From the NCBI GenBank assembly GCA_031553045.1, contig JAVBLZ010000006.1:620001-684000 (forward strand): a stretch of DNA of 64,000 nt. The letters run 5' to 3'. The notes beneath the pieces were generated by a model. The model saw only the letters and a program-made list of their open reading frames with translations. It had not been told where the DNA came from and ran no database searches. Source of the stretch: CALXQW01 sp031553045. Its GTDB lineage: Bacteria > Verrucomicrobiota > Verrucomicrobiia > Opitutales > Intestinicryptomonadaceae. Made by a program: the position numbers and the translations under genes. Below are positions 9,000 through 18,081 of this stretch, in pieces; within the stretch, counting starts at the first letter, position 1, and each line of letters begins with the position of its first letter.

Positions 9000-9461
9000 A
9001 TGCGTAGAAAAGATAGAGAAATTAAAGGAGACAGAAACTTAGAAATTCTGGAAACTGGTGTTTGGGGAACCTTGAGCCTCAACAACCCTGGGAAAGCGCC
9101 CTACGCCGTACCAATGCATTTTCTTCTTTCTGAAGACAAAACCTTTCTATACATTCATGGGGCTGCGGATGGCCACAAAAACACCTTGATAAGGCATGAC
9201 GGCAAAGCAACTTTGACAATAGTTGAAAATGTGCTGGTAAGTATGGATAAGTTCAATACGGCGTATGACAGTGTTATTCTAACCGGCGATATTGAACCTA
9301 TTGTTTTGAAAGATGAAAAAATTCAAGCGCTTACAGGTTTTGCAAAAAAATATACGGAAGTTTCAAACACAGATACATTAAACTTCATAAATTCATTCTT
9401 GCCAAGAGTTGCTGTTTTTAAGTTTAAAATAAATTCACTTTCCGGCAAATCGCACAGATAA
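9000..9461 (+). CDS. Pyridoxamine 5'-phosphate oxidase-like flavoprotein (NimA-like)
   Basis: A 153-residue split-barrel flavoprotein of the pyridoxamine phosphate oxidase superfamily, closest in style to the NimA group. The N-terminal MRRKDREI and the following ILETGVWGTLSL...PYAVPMHFLL pattern are typical of it. HGAADGHK occupies the place of the flavin-binding strand and loop. Members bind FMN or a related flavin, and some reduce nitroimidazoles; the physiological substrate is usually unknown. It starts 24 bases after the ATPase and may ride on the same transcript, which ends at the bidirectional terminator downstream. Confidence 0.85.
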   Translation: MRRKDREIKGDRNLEILETGVWGTLSLNNPGKAPYAVPMHFLLSEDKTFLYIHGAADGHKNTLIRHDGKATLTIVENVLVSMDKFNTAYDSVILTGDIEPIVLKDEKIQALTGFAKKYTEVSNTDTLNFINSFLPRVAVFKFKINSLSGKSHR

Positions 9462-9474
9462 ATTTTTGCGAGTT

Positions 9475-9513
9475 AAAAAAAAGCATTTTCCATAACAGAA
9501 AATGCTTTTTTTT
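9475..9513. terminator. Bidirectional terminator between convergent genes
   Basis: An A run, an 8-bp stem (9483-9490 with 9498-9505) and a T run of eight. It works on either strand, serving the NimA-like gene from the left and the large secreted protein gene from the right. Confidence 0.9.
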
Positions 9514-9528
9514 GTATTCTCAAAAACC

Positions 9529-12459
9529 CTACTCTCTCACCAGAAATGAGCTTTCAGATTCTTTTGTGCCGTCCAACTTTTCAACTTCAATAGTAAAGCG
9601 CAAAACCTGTTCTTTTGGGGAAACTTTTGCGGTAAATTCATAGGGATATGTAGAGTCTTTGAGAGTCTTGGTTACGCCCATATCGGTATATGTGAATGTT
9701 GCGCTCTTTACCACATCTTCCTTATCTTTAAGATACGCATAAACCGTCAGGTGAGATTTTCCAAAATTGATAAGCATAACCCTTGAATTGCCAACCTTAA
9801 GCTCCGCATAATCTCTCTTCCAAGCGCTGTCTTTAGAGATATTTTGCAAAGTCTGCTGGAATTTTGGCTCAATTTTAATTTCATCCATTGCAACACTGAC
9901 CAAGCCCATTGCGGGCACATCAATTTCAAACTCGCCATCTTTCAAGGAAGCTGTTTTGGCGACAGATTTATCTGAAGAATTGTAATATTTAATTTCATAC
10001 TCTTTGCCTGCATCCAACTTTACCAAATCTTTATTAATTTTTACTTTTGCGCCTACCGTACGCCTAGACTGATTTGCAAAAGACAAGTAAAAGCCGCCGT
10101 CCTGCCCTCTTGCGGCGATATAGTTGAGCTCAACAGAACTTATATCCAAAAGTTTTGAAGGCATCCAAAGATATGCATTTTTACGTCCAAAAAACTCTCC
10201 GGCTCTGTCGCCATAAAAATTGCTCTGCAAATATGCATAGCCTTCAATATAGCGTGTCGGGAAATTTATCGCCGACTTTGAGCGCACGCAAATATCGGTA
10301 ATCAGATAGTCATAAAGCAAGGTAATCATGGGCATTATATGATTGTAATGGAAAGAATTTACGCTCATTTGCTTGTATTCTTTGCAAGGATAATCGGGCT
10401 TTTCATACACGGTTGTTCTATCCGTATTTATATGGTAACCCGGAAAGTTTAGATACCTGCCAACCATTGCATTGCGTGCTATATCGCATAAAAATTTGTC
10501 GTCCGTTTCAGAACCTATGAGCAAAAACCAAGGCGCAAAGTTGGTCATAAATATGCCCCTGTGGCTGCGCATTGTACCCGAAGATTCTGGCGTTAAGCCT
10601 ATTTCTGAAAGTCTCCAAGCTTCAACTTCCTCACGAGGAGCGTCCATTTGCGGATAACCCTTGCCTTTCACATAGCCGTACCAAGGCGCTTTACCGTCAG
10701 GGTTCACCACCAATTTTGCGTCCGGAATTTGCGGGCACATCCAAATATACATAGAATAAAGCCTCGCCGAATGATGGGCGGCTTCTAGATATTTTTTATC
10801 GTTAGTTGCCTTGTAAAGCCTGTAAAAATCTGTGAATGGCGGCGCAAAGCGTGTCCAGAAAAAGCTCTGGTCAACAAATTCTTTAAGCGGAGAATCTATA
10901 TTTTTTGCAATATATTCATCCGCACCTTTCTTTGCCAAAGACAAATATTTTTCATCATTTGTGTTCAGATAAATATCCAAAGCATCCATCCAAGTTTTAC
11001 CGCCGGAAACTTCTTGCAAATTGAGTATTCTATATTTTGGAAAAAGCTCTTTGGCGTACTTCATAAATACGGTACTTGCCGAATTTGAGAGCCCGTAAAA
11101 AGTCGCCATCTCGCTGACCGGCGTTGCGGGGCCATTCATGTTGCTTGAGGGGCTTTGCGCTTTCTGATTCCTGTCCATTGCAAACAAAAACTTTTCTCTG
11201 GAAAGCAGAAACTCTAAAATCAGATACGCCCTTTTGTCGTACATTTCTTTGTTGTCGTTGAGAATTGCAATCTCATACGGATTCAAAGCCGAAACGTTTT
11301 TTACCGTACCCACAGCGTCGGTTATATAAGAACAGCCTTTATTTTCTTCGTCGAAATATGCGAACTGGCTCATAGAATAATCAATCATGTTTGCGATTGT
11401 GTCATTCATAGAGCCTATGGCGTTGCTGCGGTAATCTCTGACTTTATATATGCGGCGTGCGGCAGCCTCAAAAGCATCGGTAATACCGCCCTTTTGCGCA
11501 AAAAGACGCATTTTGAACGTGAAGCTGCCGCCCGCTTTCATTTTGGAATTCATGCCGCCAAGATACGGTGCAAAAATCATGCTCTTGAATTTATTGTCGT
11601 CTGTGCGCAATGCCACGCCAAAGCGGCTATTTTTGTCGGTCGGCAGAGGGTTGAACGGGATTTCAGAAGCGTCGGCAACCAAGCCCATTGTCTGAGCTGC
11701 CTTGCAAACAAAAGTTGAAGGCACGGAACAATGATACGCTAAAGTCATAATGGGAGACTTTGGCGCACGTTTTTCCTGCCAAATAAAAGGCTGCCAGATG
11801 GCGTCTAAATCATCCAAGGCAAATGCCGGTGCGCCGATATAACCAATGGAATAATAAGAATCTGCTTTGGGAGAAAACGTATATTCAAAAACAGGCTCAG
11901 CATCTCCTGAAGGCATTGTGATTTTTGCAGACAAAGAGAAATCTTTGTTGTCTTTAAATTTTAAGACAATGCAATCACCCTCAAAAGATATGGCATCAGC
12001 AGATACGTAGGTTGCGGGTGCGGAATAGAAAATATTTGTGGTGCGCCCATCGGTTGCGGCTTTTAAAGAGGCTTGGTCGAAACCGTCGCCCACATAGTCA
12101 TCATTGTCTTCAATCTTTTTTAAGAGCGCCTTTTGCGGAATGTTTTTAGCCTCCCAAGAAACAAGATTGTAAAGTATGCCACTGCCGACATTGCCTGGCA
12201 TCAGTACAGGCTTAGGGTCTTGAGGGCTTGCAAGAACTACAAAATCCGGCTTTAAAACCCATGTGCCGCCGCCTTGCTTAGAGGTAAATATGAGGCTCTT
12301 TGAATCCTCTGCAATTTTCACTGAATACCTAGTGTTTTCAAGAGAGAGCGCCTTGACATCAGTTACGGGTGAATTCCCAGAACTGTTTGAAAACCCTTTA
12401 AAGCATAAAGCAAAAAAAAGTGTCAAAGTTAAAGATATTATTTTAGCGTGTTTTTTCAT
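9529..12459 (-). CDS. Large secreted protein, possibly carbohydrate-active, unknown specificity
   Basis: A 976-residue exported protein. The start at 12459 gives a good signal peptide (MKKHAKIISLTLTLFFALCFKGFSNSS); an upstream in-frame start adds 21 implausible residues. Residues 25-330 look like a beta-rich domain. About 350-740 is helix-rich, with repeated aromatic stretches such as FFWTRFAPPFTDFYRLYK and HHSARLYSMYIWMCPQIP that resemble (alpha/alpha) toroid enzymes. About 760-976 is again beta-rich with Ig-like character. This layout resembles polysaccharide lyases and large glycoside hydrolases, but I see no catalytic signature I can name. No cell-wall anchor or PEP-CTERM tail is present. 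It is monocistronic, with terminators on both sides. Confidence 0.72.
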   Translation of the reverse strand: MKKHAKIISLTLTLFFALCFKGFSNSSGNSPVTDVKALSLENTRYSVKIAEDSKSLIFTSKQGGGTWVLKPDFVVLASPQDPKPVLMPGNVGSGILYNLVSWEAKNIPQKALLKKIEDNDDYVGDGFDQASLKAATDGRTTNIFYSAPATYVSADAISFEGDCIVLKFKDNKDFSLSAKITMPSGDAEPVFEYTFSPKADSYYSIGYIGAPAFALDDLDAIWQPFIWQEKRAPKSPIMTLAYHCSVPSTFVCKAAQTMGLVADASEIPFNPLPTDKNSRFGVALRTDDNKFKSMIFAPYLGGMNSKMKAGGSFTFKMRLFAQKGGITDAFEAAARRIYKVRDYRSNAIGSMNDTIANMIDYSMSQFAYFDEENKGCSYITDAVGTVKNVSALNPYEIAILNDNKEMYDKRAYLILEFLLSREKFLFAMDRNQKAQSPSSNMNGPATPVSEMATFYGLSNSASTVFMKYAKELFPKYRILNLQEVSGGKTWMDALDIYLNTNDEKYLSLAKKGADEYIAKNIDSPLKEFVDQSFFWTRFAPPFTDFYRLYKATNDKKYLEAAHHSARLYSMYIWMCPQIPDAKLVVNPDGKAPWYGYVKGKGYPQMDAPREEVEAWRLSEIGLTPESSGTMRSHRGIFMTNFAPWFLLIGSETDDKFLCDIARNAMVGRYLNFPGYHINTDRTTVYEKPDYPCKEYKQMSVNSFHYNHIMPMITLLYDYLITDICVRSKSAINFPTRYIEGYAYLQSNFYGDRAGEFFGRKNAYLWMPSKLLDISSVELNYIAARGQDGGFYLSFANQSRRTVGAKVKINKDLVKLDAGKEYEIKYYNSSDKSVAKTASLKDGEFEIDVPAMGLVSVAMDEIKIEPKFQQTLQNISKDSAWKRDYAELKVGNSRVMLINFGKSHLTVYAYLKDKEDVVKSATFTYTDMGVTKTLKDSTYPYEFTAKVSPKEQVLRFTIEVEKLDGTKESESSFLVRE

Positions 12460-12574
12460 GATTTTTTCAATAAAAATTTGTGTGAGTTTTTTAGATCCAA
12501 TACACCAAGATTTGTCTGCCAAGTTTGGGGTATTTTAGACTGCTTTTCAACTGCATTTTTCAAGCAATCAAACA

Positions 12575-12614
12575 TAAAAAAACCTCATCAAAAATAAAAT
12601 ACTTTGAGGAGGTT
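12575..12614 (-). terminator. Terminator after the porin-like gene
   Basis: Read on the minus strand, a 12-bp stem with one mismatch (12603-12614 with 12581-12592) ends in a T run of seven. It stops transcripts from the porin-like gene before the next minus-strand gene. Confidence 0.85.
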
Positions 12615-12668
12615 TTAAATAATAGTGCAAAAGTAAGATTCAAATTTGCGTATCAAATATGGCAAAAT

Positions 12669-13511
12669 TTAGAAACCAAAATCAACCCTTACGCCGTACC
12701 AGAAGTGCTGGTCTGCGCCGCCAACGTTCAAAGACCTGAAGTTAGCCAATGCTTTGTCGGAAGTGTAATATGAGTAGCGTATACCCGCACTTATAGTGCA
12801 ATATTCCCTGAGCATATAGGCTATGTCCAAAGAACCTGTAACGTAGAAATAAGTTTCACTCCAAGTTTGATTGGAATATTTTCCGGCAAGTCTATCCCCA
12901 GATGTGAGCCAACCGCCAAACACACGTACGGGCATTGTAAGAGCTTCCGAACCGTACATGTAAAGACCAAGAGGAATGTCGTAACGTGTGGACAGCTCTA
13001 CAACATGTTGAGACATGTCAACATTGTAATAGTAGTAAAGAGATGGGTTGATATTGTATTTGATGTAGGAAGACGTGTCTATTGTAACCCCAGCATACAC
13101 CTCTACATTGCTTGCAGCGCCGTAACCGCCGTCTGTGTACCAGCAATATGTTGCGCCGAAATCAAAGACATAAAAGCCGTAGGTGTAATTTGCGCCCAAA
13201 TAAAAATCTACCTCAGAAAGTTCGGTATTTGCGTTTGAACCAGATGTTGCCACAGGGAAATTCATCCATGCGCCGCCATAAACGTCAAACCCCATCATGG
13301 GGTAGATAATTTCAACCTTTGGCTGCACGCTGTGCCCTGCCCGCCTTTCAGCCCTAAAGACATACTCAGACTCATAAGATACCGTTGCCGCAACTCTGAA
13401 ATAATCCATAGATGGGTAAATAAGCGTATTCTGCGGAAATGCGCCATCCTGAGAAAATGCGCCAGAGGTAGCAAGTAATGCAAGAGATAATAATGAAATA
13501 ATCTTTTTCAT
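12669..13511 (-). CDS. TorF-family putative porin
   Basis: A 280-residue outer-membrane beta barrel. The start at 13511 gives the signal peptide MKKIISLLSLALLATSGAFSQ; a longer frame to 13577 would bury it. The mature protein alternates polar and aromatic residues throughout, as in membrane strands. It carries the SYESEYVFRAERR...QPKVEI pattern that opens the TorF-type putative porin family (conserved barrels of unknown solute). It ends in WYGVRVDFGF, with the C-terminal phenylalanine recognised by the BAM machinery. Two terminators isolate it as a single-gene unit. The transported substrate is not predictable. Confidence 0.8.
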   Translation of the reverse strand: MKKIISLLSLALLATSGAFSQDGAFPQNTLIYPSMDYFRVAATVSYESEYVFRAERRAGHSVQPKVEIIYPMMGFDVYGGAWMNFPVATSGSNANTELSEVDFYLGANYTYGFYVFDFGATYCWYTDGGYGAASNVEVYAGVTIDTSSYIKYNINPSLYYYYNVDMSQHVVELSTRYDIPLGLYMYGSEALTMPVRVFGGWLTSGDRLAGKYSNQTWSETYFYVTGSLDIAYMLREYCTISAGIRYSYYTSDKALANFRSLNVGGADQHFWYGVRVDFGF

Positions 13512-13585
13512 AAATCGAAAATTTAGTTCTGTTGATAATCTGGGTTTGTGCGGCAAAATGCAAGACATAAATAGCAAAATATCCC

Positions 13586-13616
13586 AAAAAAAACGCCCCT
13601 TTGTAAGGAGCGTTTT
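13586..13616 (-). terminator. Terminator after the PEP-CTERM gene
   Basis: Minus-strand stem (13616-13605 with 13601-13590, one mismatch) with a 3-base loop followed by a T run of eight. It lies directly behind the PEP-CTERM protein gene. Confidence 0.85.
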
Positions 13617-13628
13617 AGATAAAAAAAT

Positions 13629-16600
13629 TTACCTCTTTTTGCGTTTATAGGCTATGATAAGCAAAGAGGCTAAGCCAAGTATCAGCGCATAAGTGCTGGG
13701 TTCTGGAATTGCCGTGAAGCTGACCCAAAGATTGCCATTTGTGTGGTCAAAGGTGAATGTTGCGTCGTAACCCGTAAGATAACCTTCCAAATCTGTCTCG
13801 GAAAAATCTGTGCCCCCAAAAGAAATGATGTTATAGTCATATCCCTCTTGAACTGCGCCGGAAAATAAAAATTCAAGCTTGCCCATAGCCCCTGCGCCCT
13901 TGGAAAAAACGCCCTCAATGATAAATTTGTCTGCATTTTCGCCGTCCAAATCAAACAAGAACTGCCCCTGAGACCATTCCAAACTCTTCATCTTAACTTC
14001 ACCAACTGCGACAGTTTCATTTGCGCCGCAAGCGCCAAACTTGCCGCCGTTTACTATCACTTTGCTAAAGCCCAAACCCGCAGCCTGAGTGTTGTTTTTT
14101 GTAGTGGCAATAAGAGTGCCGCTTATTATTTCAGTATCGCCCCTGATTGAATTTCTGCCAACCAAGTACTGAACCAAAGTACCGTCCGCACTGTCTATGA
14201 TTAGCCTGACCTGACGTGTTGTACCGTAGCCGTCTATGATTGTCTGAGAGTCATTGTCTTCAACGTCATAAATTGCGCCTTTGTAAACCGCACTTGAATT
14301 TAGGTCGCTCGTACCGTTAAATGTAAGATTAAATGCGCCGTTTGAATATACGGGGGAAGTGCCAATCCTGCCGCCGCTTGAACCTTTAAGAGCGCCTATG
14401 CTGTAATCAAAAGTTTTAAATTCCCCGCTTGTTGAAACACCCGCAACAAAGTTTGCCGAACCGTTATTTTCTAGCACACCCACAACTTCCAGACCACCAG
14501 CAAATAAAAATCCGCATTGCGAGGTGGTATTATTGTTCACAAAATTATTATTTACCTTGAGCCTGGCATTTTCATTGAAGCTAAGGTATGTATTATCTGC
14601 GATATAATCGCCAACGGCTTTATTTATGGTTACGGAATCAACCGTTACATTTTTGACACTTCCAGAAGATCCTGAAAAATAAAGCCATGAAGAGTATCCC
14701 ACAGTTATAGTGTTACCCGTATAACTTGAATTGCCATCTAAAATTACATTGGCCCTCATAGCCTGACTAACTTTTATATGGTTCAAGGTTAAGGCTGAGT
14801 CATAAAGGTTTAGATGATTATACTTTCCATTTTCAACATTGAAGTTTGTTATGGCAACGGTTTTATAAGAATTTATGTCAACGCCTTTGTTTGTAGCGCT
14901 TTCAGACTTAATTGTTATAGTGCCAACAGTCGAACCTTGATTGGCGTTGAGATTCACAAGCTGCACCTTGTCTATTCCCAAGTTTTGCAGCGTAATACTA
15001 TCTACATCCAACTTATTGAATATGGTAGCAGAATTTGGGATTTCAGTTGTATTTTGATTGTTATTGCTAAAAAGAAATGTTGAAGCGTTGGTAGAATCCA
15101 CAATCAAATCCTTTGCGGTAAAGTTTGTTAAACTTGGGCTATCCACAAGCAAATGCGCACCGTCTTTAACCGTCAGAGAACCGTTCACCGTGATTGAGTT
15201 TGAACGCATGGTAAGCTTTGTTGCGGCATTCATGCCGTCCATGATTGAAGTGCTAAGGGCGTCTTGACCTATCACAACTGTATTTGCCGCAGAGGCATTG
15301 TTGCCGAAAACCGTATTCAAAGCCGCACCCGCAGAAGCCTTTAAATCAAATTTTCCAATATTGATTGTGTTTGCCCACAAGAACACTTCCTCACCGTGAG
15401 ACTGCAAATCGGCTATATCAATACTGTCATATTTATTGTTAAAATACCAGGCAGTACCCTGATATAAGCTGCCAACCCTGAGCCTTGATCTTTCATTGCC
15501 CACATACTTGCCAACTTTAAATTGAGAACCCGTAATAGTGGCGGAAGTCCGTAAAAAGTGAACAATATCCATTTCCGTAGAAGCATCATCTTTACTGAGA
15601 TTAAAATTGTCTATATCAACTTTGTCGGCAAATATATAAGCACGATAGTTGTAATGGTTGGAATTATAATTGAAAGTGCCCGTTGCGCCGGTAAACTCAG
15701 AAGCTTTCACCTTAAACTCTTTCAAGTTCCAAAAGATTGCCGCATCAACGGCTACGGTGTTTTCATAATTAAAATCTCCAAGAATGAGGCTATCTACAAT
15801 TTCCGTAGGGCTATATACGCCAAGCGTGATAGACCCTGCGCCTATCATAACATTATGTGTGGTTAGCGTACCTGAAAAATCCAGCTTTTTGATTTTATAA
15901 TCAGAAGTCTGAGCTGTGTCTCTGCCTACACCCATGTAGATTTTTGTATTCGTGGCGCTTATCAAATCTGTAGTAACTTTATTTGCGTTGAAGCCAAGTT
16001 CACCGTCAGATATCGTCAAAGCTTTGCTAAGAGTTAGCTTGTTAAGATAGTCTAAGACTACGGGTGAAGTTCCCCTTTTCTGACCGAAGTAAATTTTAGG
16101 GCCGTTGCCTGTGGCGCTTTTTGTTGCGGTGATTGTATCATTAAAAGTAATATCGCCCTCCGTACCGCCATAGTTACTGTAATTGCCTATACCCACTATC
16201 ATATTGGAACTTTCAATAAGAACAGGGGCGGCAATGGTTCCTTTTAAAGCATAAAGCATCAAGTACGACCCGTTTGAAACATTGACACTATCAGTCAAAC
16301 TTAGATTTGTAAGATACTCTTTATCGTTAACGTGGCCATAATAAAGATAGTGATTGGAAACCTCAGTGTTTTTTACAGTGAGGTTAAACGTATTCGCCGT
16401 TGCCCTCTTTCTTATAACCAAAGCTTTGTCGCCGCTTTGCGTAACGGTGTTTATTGTGGACACGGTATCTGTTACGCTGTTATAGATGACCAGATTATTC
16501 GACAAACCCGTACCGGTATTTGTGAAAGAATTTAAATCAAAAGTTGCGCCAACACTGAACTGATAACCGCCACCCAAAGACTTCTCGCGTGTAAGATTGT

Positions 16601-16787
16601 CTAAAGACGTGAAGGTCAACGAACCAGTGAATGGCGTTGTGTACGTGGAGTCATACCAGTAAGAACCAGTGTTCAAGGGCAGATTCCCCGAAGCCGCCTG
16701 ACACCAGAAGTAGTAATTTTCGGCAGTAGCCAATGGCGCCGTAAAAATTGTAAAAACGCTTGAAATTAAAAACGCAAACTTCTTCAT
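13629..16787 (-). CDS. Large PEP-CTERM surface protein, autotransporter-like repeats
   Basis: A 1052-residue exported protein. AAGGA lies a few bases before the ATG at 16787, which gives the signal peptide MKKFAFLISSVFTIFTAPLATA. The body is a long Ser/Thr/Asn/Gly-rich series of short strands (patterns such as ITVNGSLTVKDGAHLLVDS), typical of a right-handed beta-helix. The C-terminus reads IPEPSTYALILGLASLLIIAYKRKKR: the PEP motif, a membrane segment and a basic tail. This is the PEP-CTERM sorting signal cut by exosortase. Family knowledge suggests extracellular polysaccharide-associated surface display; the specific role is unknown. No exosortase gene is in the window. Confidence 0.9.
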   Translation of the reverse strand: MKKFAFLISSVFTIFTAPLATAENYYFWCQAASGNLPLNTGSYWYDSTYTTPFTGSLTFTSLDNLTREKSLGGGYQFSVGATFDLNSFTNTGTGLSNNLVIYNSVTDTVSTINTVTQSGDKALVIRKRATANTFNLTVKNTEVSNHYLYYGHVNDKEYLTNLSLTDSVNVSNGSYLMLYALKGTIAAPVLIESSNMIVGIGNYSNYGGTEGDITFNDTITATKSATGNGPKIYFGQKRGTSPVVLDYLNKLTLSKALTISDGELGFNANKVTTDLISATNTKIYMGVGRDTAQTSDYKIKKLDFSGTLTTHNVMIGAGSITLGVYSPTEIVDSLILGDFNYENTVAVDAAIFWNLKEFKVKASEFTGATGTFNYNSNHYNYRAYIFADKVDIDNFNLSKDDASTEMDIVHFLRTSATITGSQFKVGKYVGNERSRLRVGSLYQGTAWYFNNKYDSIDIADLQSHGEEVFLWANTINIGKFDLKASAGAALNTVFGNNASAANTVVIGQDALSTSIMDGMNAATKLTMRSNSITVNGSLTVKDGAHLLVDSPSLTNFTAKDLIVDSTNASTFLFSNNNQNTTEIPNSATIFNKLDVDSITLQNLGIDKVQLVNLNANQGSTVGTITIKSESATNKGVDINSYKTVAITNFNVENGKYNHLNLYDSALTLNHIKVSQAMRANVILDGNSSYTGNTITVGYSSWLYFSGSSGSVKNVTVDSVTINKAVGDYIADNTYLSFNENARLKVNNNFVNNNTTSQCGFLFAGGLEVVGVLENNGSANFVAGVSTSGEFKTFDYSIGALKGSSGGRIGTSPVYSNGAFNLTFNGTSDLNSSAVYKGAIYDVEDNDSQTIIDGYGTTRQVRLIIDSADGTLVQYLVGRNSIRGDTEIISGTLIATTKNNTQAAGLGFSKVIVNGGKFGACGANETVAVGEVKMKSLEWSQGQFLFDLDGENADKFIIEGVFSKGAGAMGKLEFLFSGAVQEGYDYNIISFGGTDFSETDLEGYLTGYDATFTFDHTNGNLWVSFTAIPEPSTYALILGLASLLIIAYKRKKR

Positions 16788-16811
16788 AAACATCCTTTTA
16801 TCTTTGTAAGC

Positions 16812-16839
16812 ATTATCAAAAAAATGATAGAATATACAA
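16812..16839 (-). promoter_or_regulatory. Candidate sigma-70 promoter of the PEP-CTERM gene
   Basis: On the minus strand, TTGTAT (16839-16834) and GATAAT (16817-16812) are 16 bases apart. Transcription would start roughly 20 bases before the ATG at 16787, leaving room for the AAGGA ribosome site. Confidence 0.5.
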
Positions 16840-16902
16840 GCTTTTTTAAGGAAAATTCTTTGAGGTAAATTTGAGATTATTTTGTATAAGTTACTACCGC
16901 TT

Positions 16903-18081
16903 TTATATGCTCAAAGAATCTAAAGCAAAAGACACAAAGTTTTCTTCATGAATTTGCTCTAAAATGCCTCTGGCAAACCCGCCTACAAGTATTGTTCTAG
17001 AGCTTTCCGAATCTAGACCTCTTGAGCGCATATAAAAAAGCTCGTCTTCATTTGGGCCCGCAACGGCGCAGCCGTGAGAGCAATTTACGTCATTTGCCTC
17101 TATCTCTAAAATCGGTAAAGATTGCAAACGGGAATTTTCCGACAACTGCAATGCCTTGCAGCTCTGATACGCCTGCGTTTGCTGCGCCTCTTTGCAGACA
17201 GATATTGAGCCTATAAAATCAGCTTCGGCATCCTCAGATAAAATCGCCCTAACCTCAAGGTTGCTGGATGCCCCTTTGCTTGAATGCACTTGCGATGTTT
17301 TAAGGTCATGCCTTGCATTGTGCCTGCAATTCAAAAGCACCCTAAAATCCGCAGCAGCGCCTTCGCCGGCAAGTTCTATAAAAGTCTCGTTTCTGGTGTG
17401 GGCAAAGCCCGATTCAATATGCGTGTGGATAAACTTTGCATTCTGCGCTAGCACAGCCCGATAAGTCTCATAACGTGGGGAATCAGCCTTAGACAAATTT
17501 AACGACGAAAAATTTAAAGATGCGCCTTCATGCAGATTACAAAATACGTTTTTAAAATAGAAAGTGTCGTCGCAAACCGCATCCAAAAAATAAAGTTCAA
17601 AATTTGAATTTTCAAGTGCGTCAACAAGCATTCCAAAACCTTGCAAACCTGAATGCGCACATTCGGAAATTATGCAGATTTTGCCGCTTGCATTTGCGTT
17701 CAAAGAAATTTTTATAAGGTTTGCGCAATCCTTGGATACCTTACAGGAAAGCTCTCCAAAAGCGCCCAAACCTTGCGGATATTCGTAAAACTTTGCACAT
17801 CCCGCACTTTCCAAATTTTCAACTTTAAAAAAATCTGCAGATTTTTCAAAAGAAATATCGCCGCAATTTATACGCAAAACAGCATCAAAGCTTGTGGTAT
17901 CAAAACCGTTCAAAAGCTCTCTGGGTTTGCATTTGCAAGCATTATCTTTCGGCGTTAAAGCGGCGTACTTGCGCAAGTTTTCAACATTCCAAAAATTGAA
18001 ATCACTGAAGCGCCAAGCTTCGTTTTTCCTATTCGGGAAAGCGGTTTTTTCAAAAAAGTCCTGTAAGTTTGAAAGCTCCAT
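16903..18081 (-). CDS. sufD: Fe-S cluster assembly scaffold protein SufD
   Basis: SufD, partner of SufB and SufC in the SufBC2D scaffold that assembles Fe-S clusters under iron or oxidative stress. The C-terminal half forms the right-handed beta-helix core with VNCSHGCAVAGPNEDELFYMRSRGL; its histidine matches the conserved SufD residue in CSHGC. At 392 residues the length is normal, and the N-terminus (NRKNEAWRFSDF) is the usual start of the family. It is the last gene of the operon. Its ATG overlaps the sufB stop as TAATG, showing translational coupling. No cysteine desulfurase (SufS) or SufU/SufE follows. Confidence 0.95.
   Translation of the reverse strand: MELSNLQDFFEKTAFPNRKNEAWRFSDFNFWNVENLRKYAALTPKDNACKCKPRELLNGFDTTSFDAVLRINCGDISFEKSADFFKVENLESAGCAKFYEYPQGLGAFGELSCKVSKDCANLIKISLNANASGKICIISECAHSGLQGFGMLVDALENSNFELYFLDAVCDDTFYFKNVFCNLHEGASLNFSSLNLSKADSPRYETYRAVLAQNAKFIHTHIESGFAHTRNETFIELAGEGAAADFRVLLNCRHNARHDLKTSQVHSSKGASSNLEVRAILSEDAEADFIGSISVCKEAQQTQAYQSCKALQLSENSRLQSLPILEIEANDVNCSHGCAVAGPNEDELFYMRSRGLDSESSRTILVGGFARGILEQIHEENFVSFALDSLSI

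Noticed and set aside
12460..12574. Promoter for the large secreted protein gene
   Set aside because: Several partial -35 and -10 boxes are present on the minus strand but none has both good sequence and spacing.
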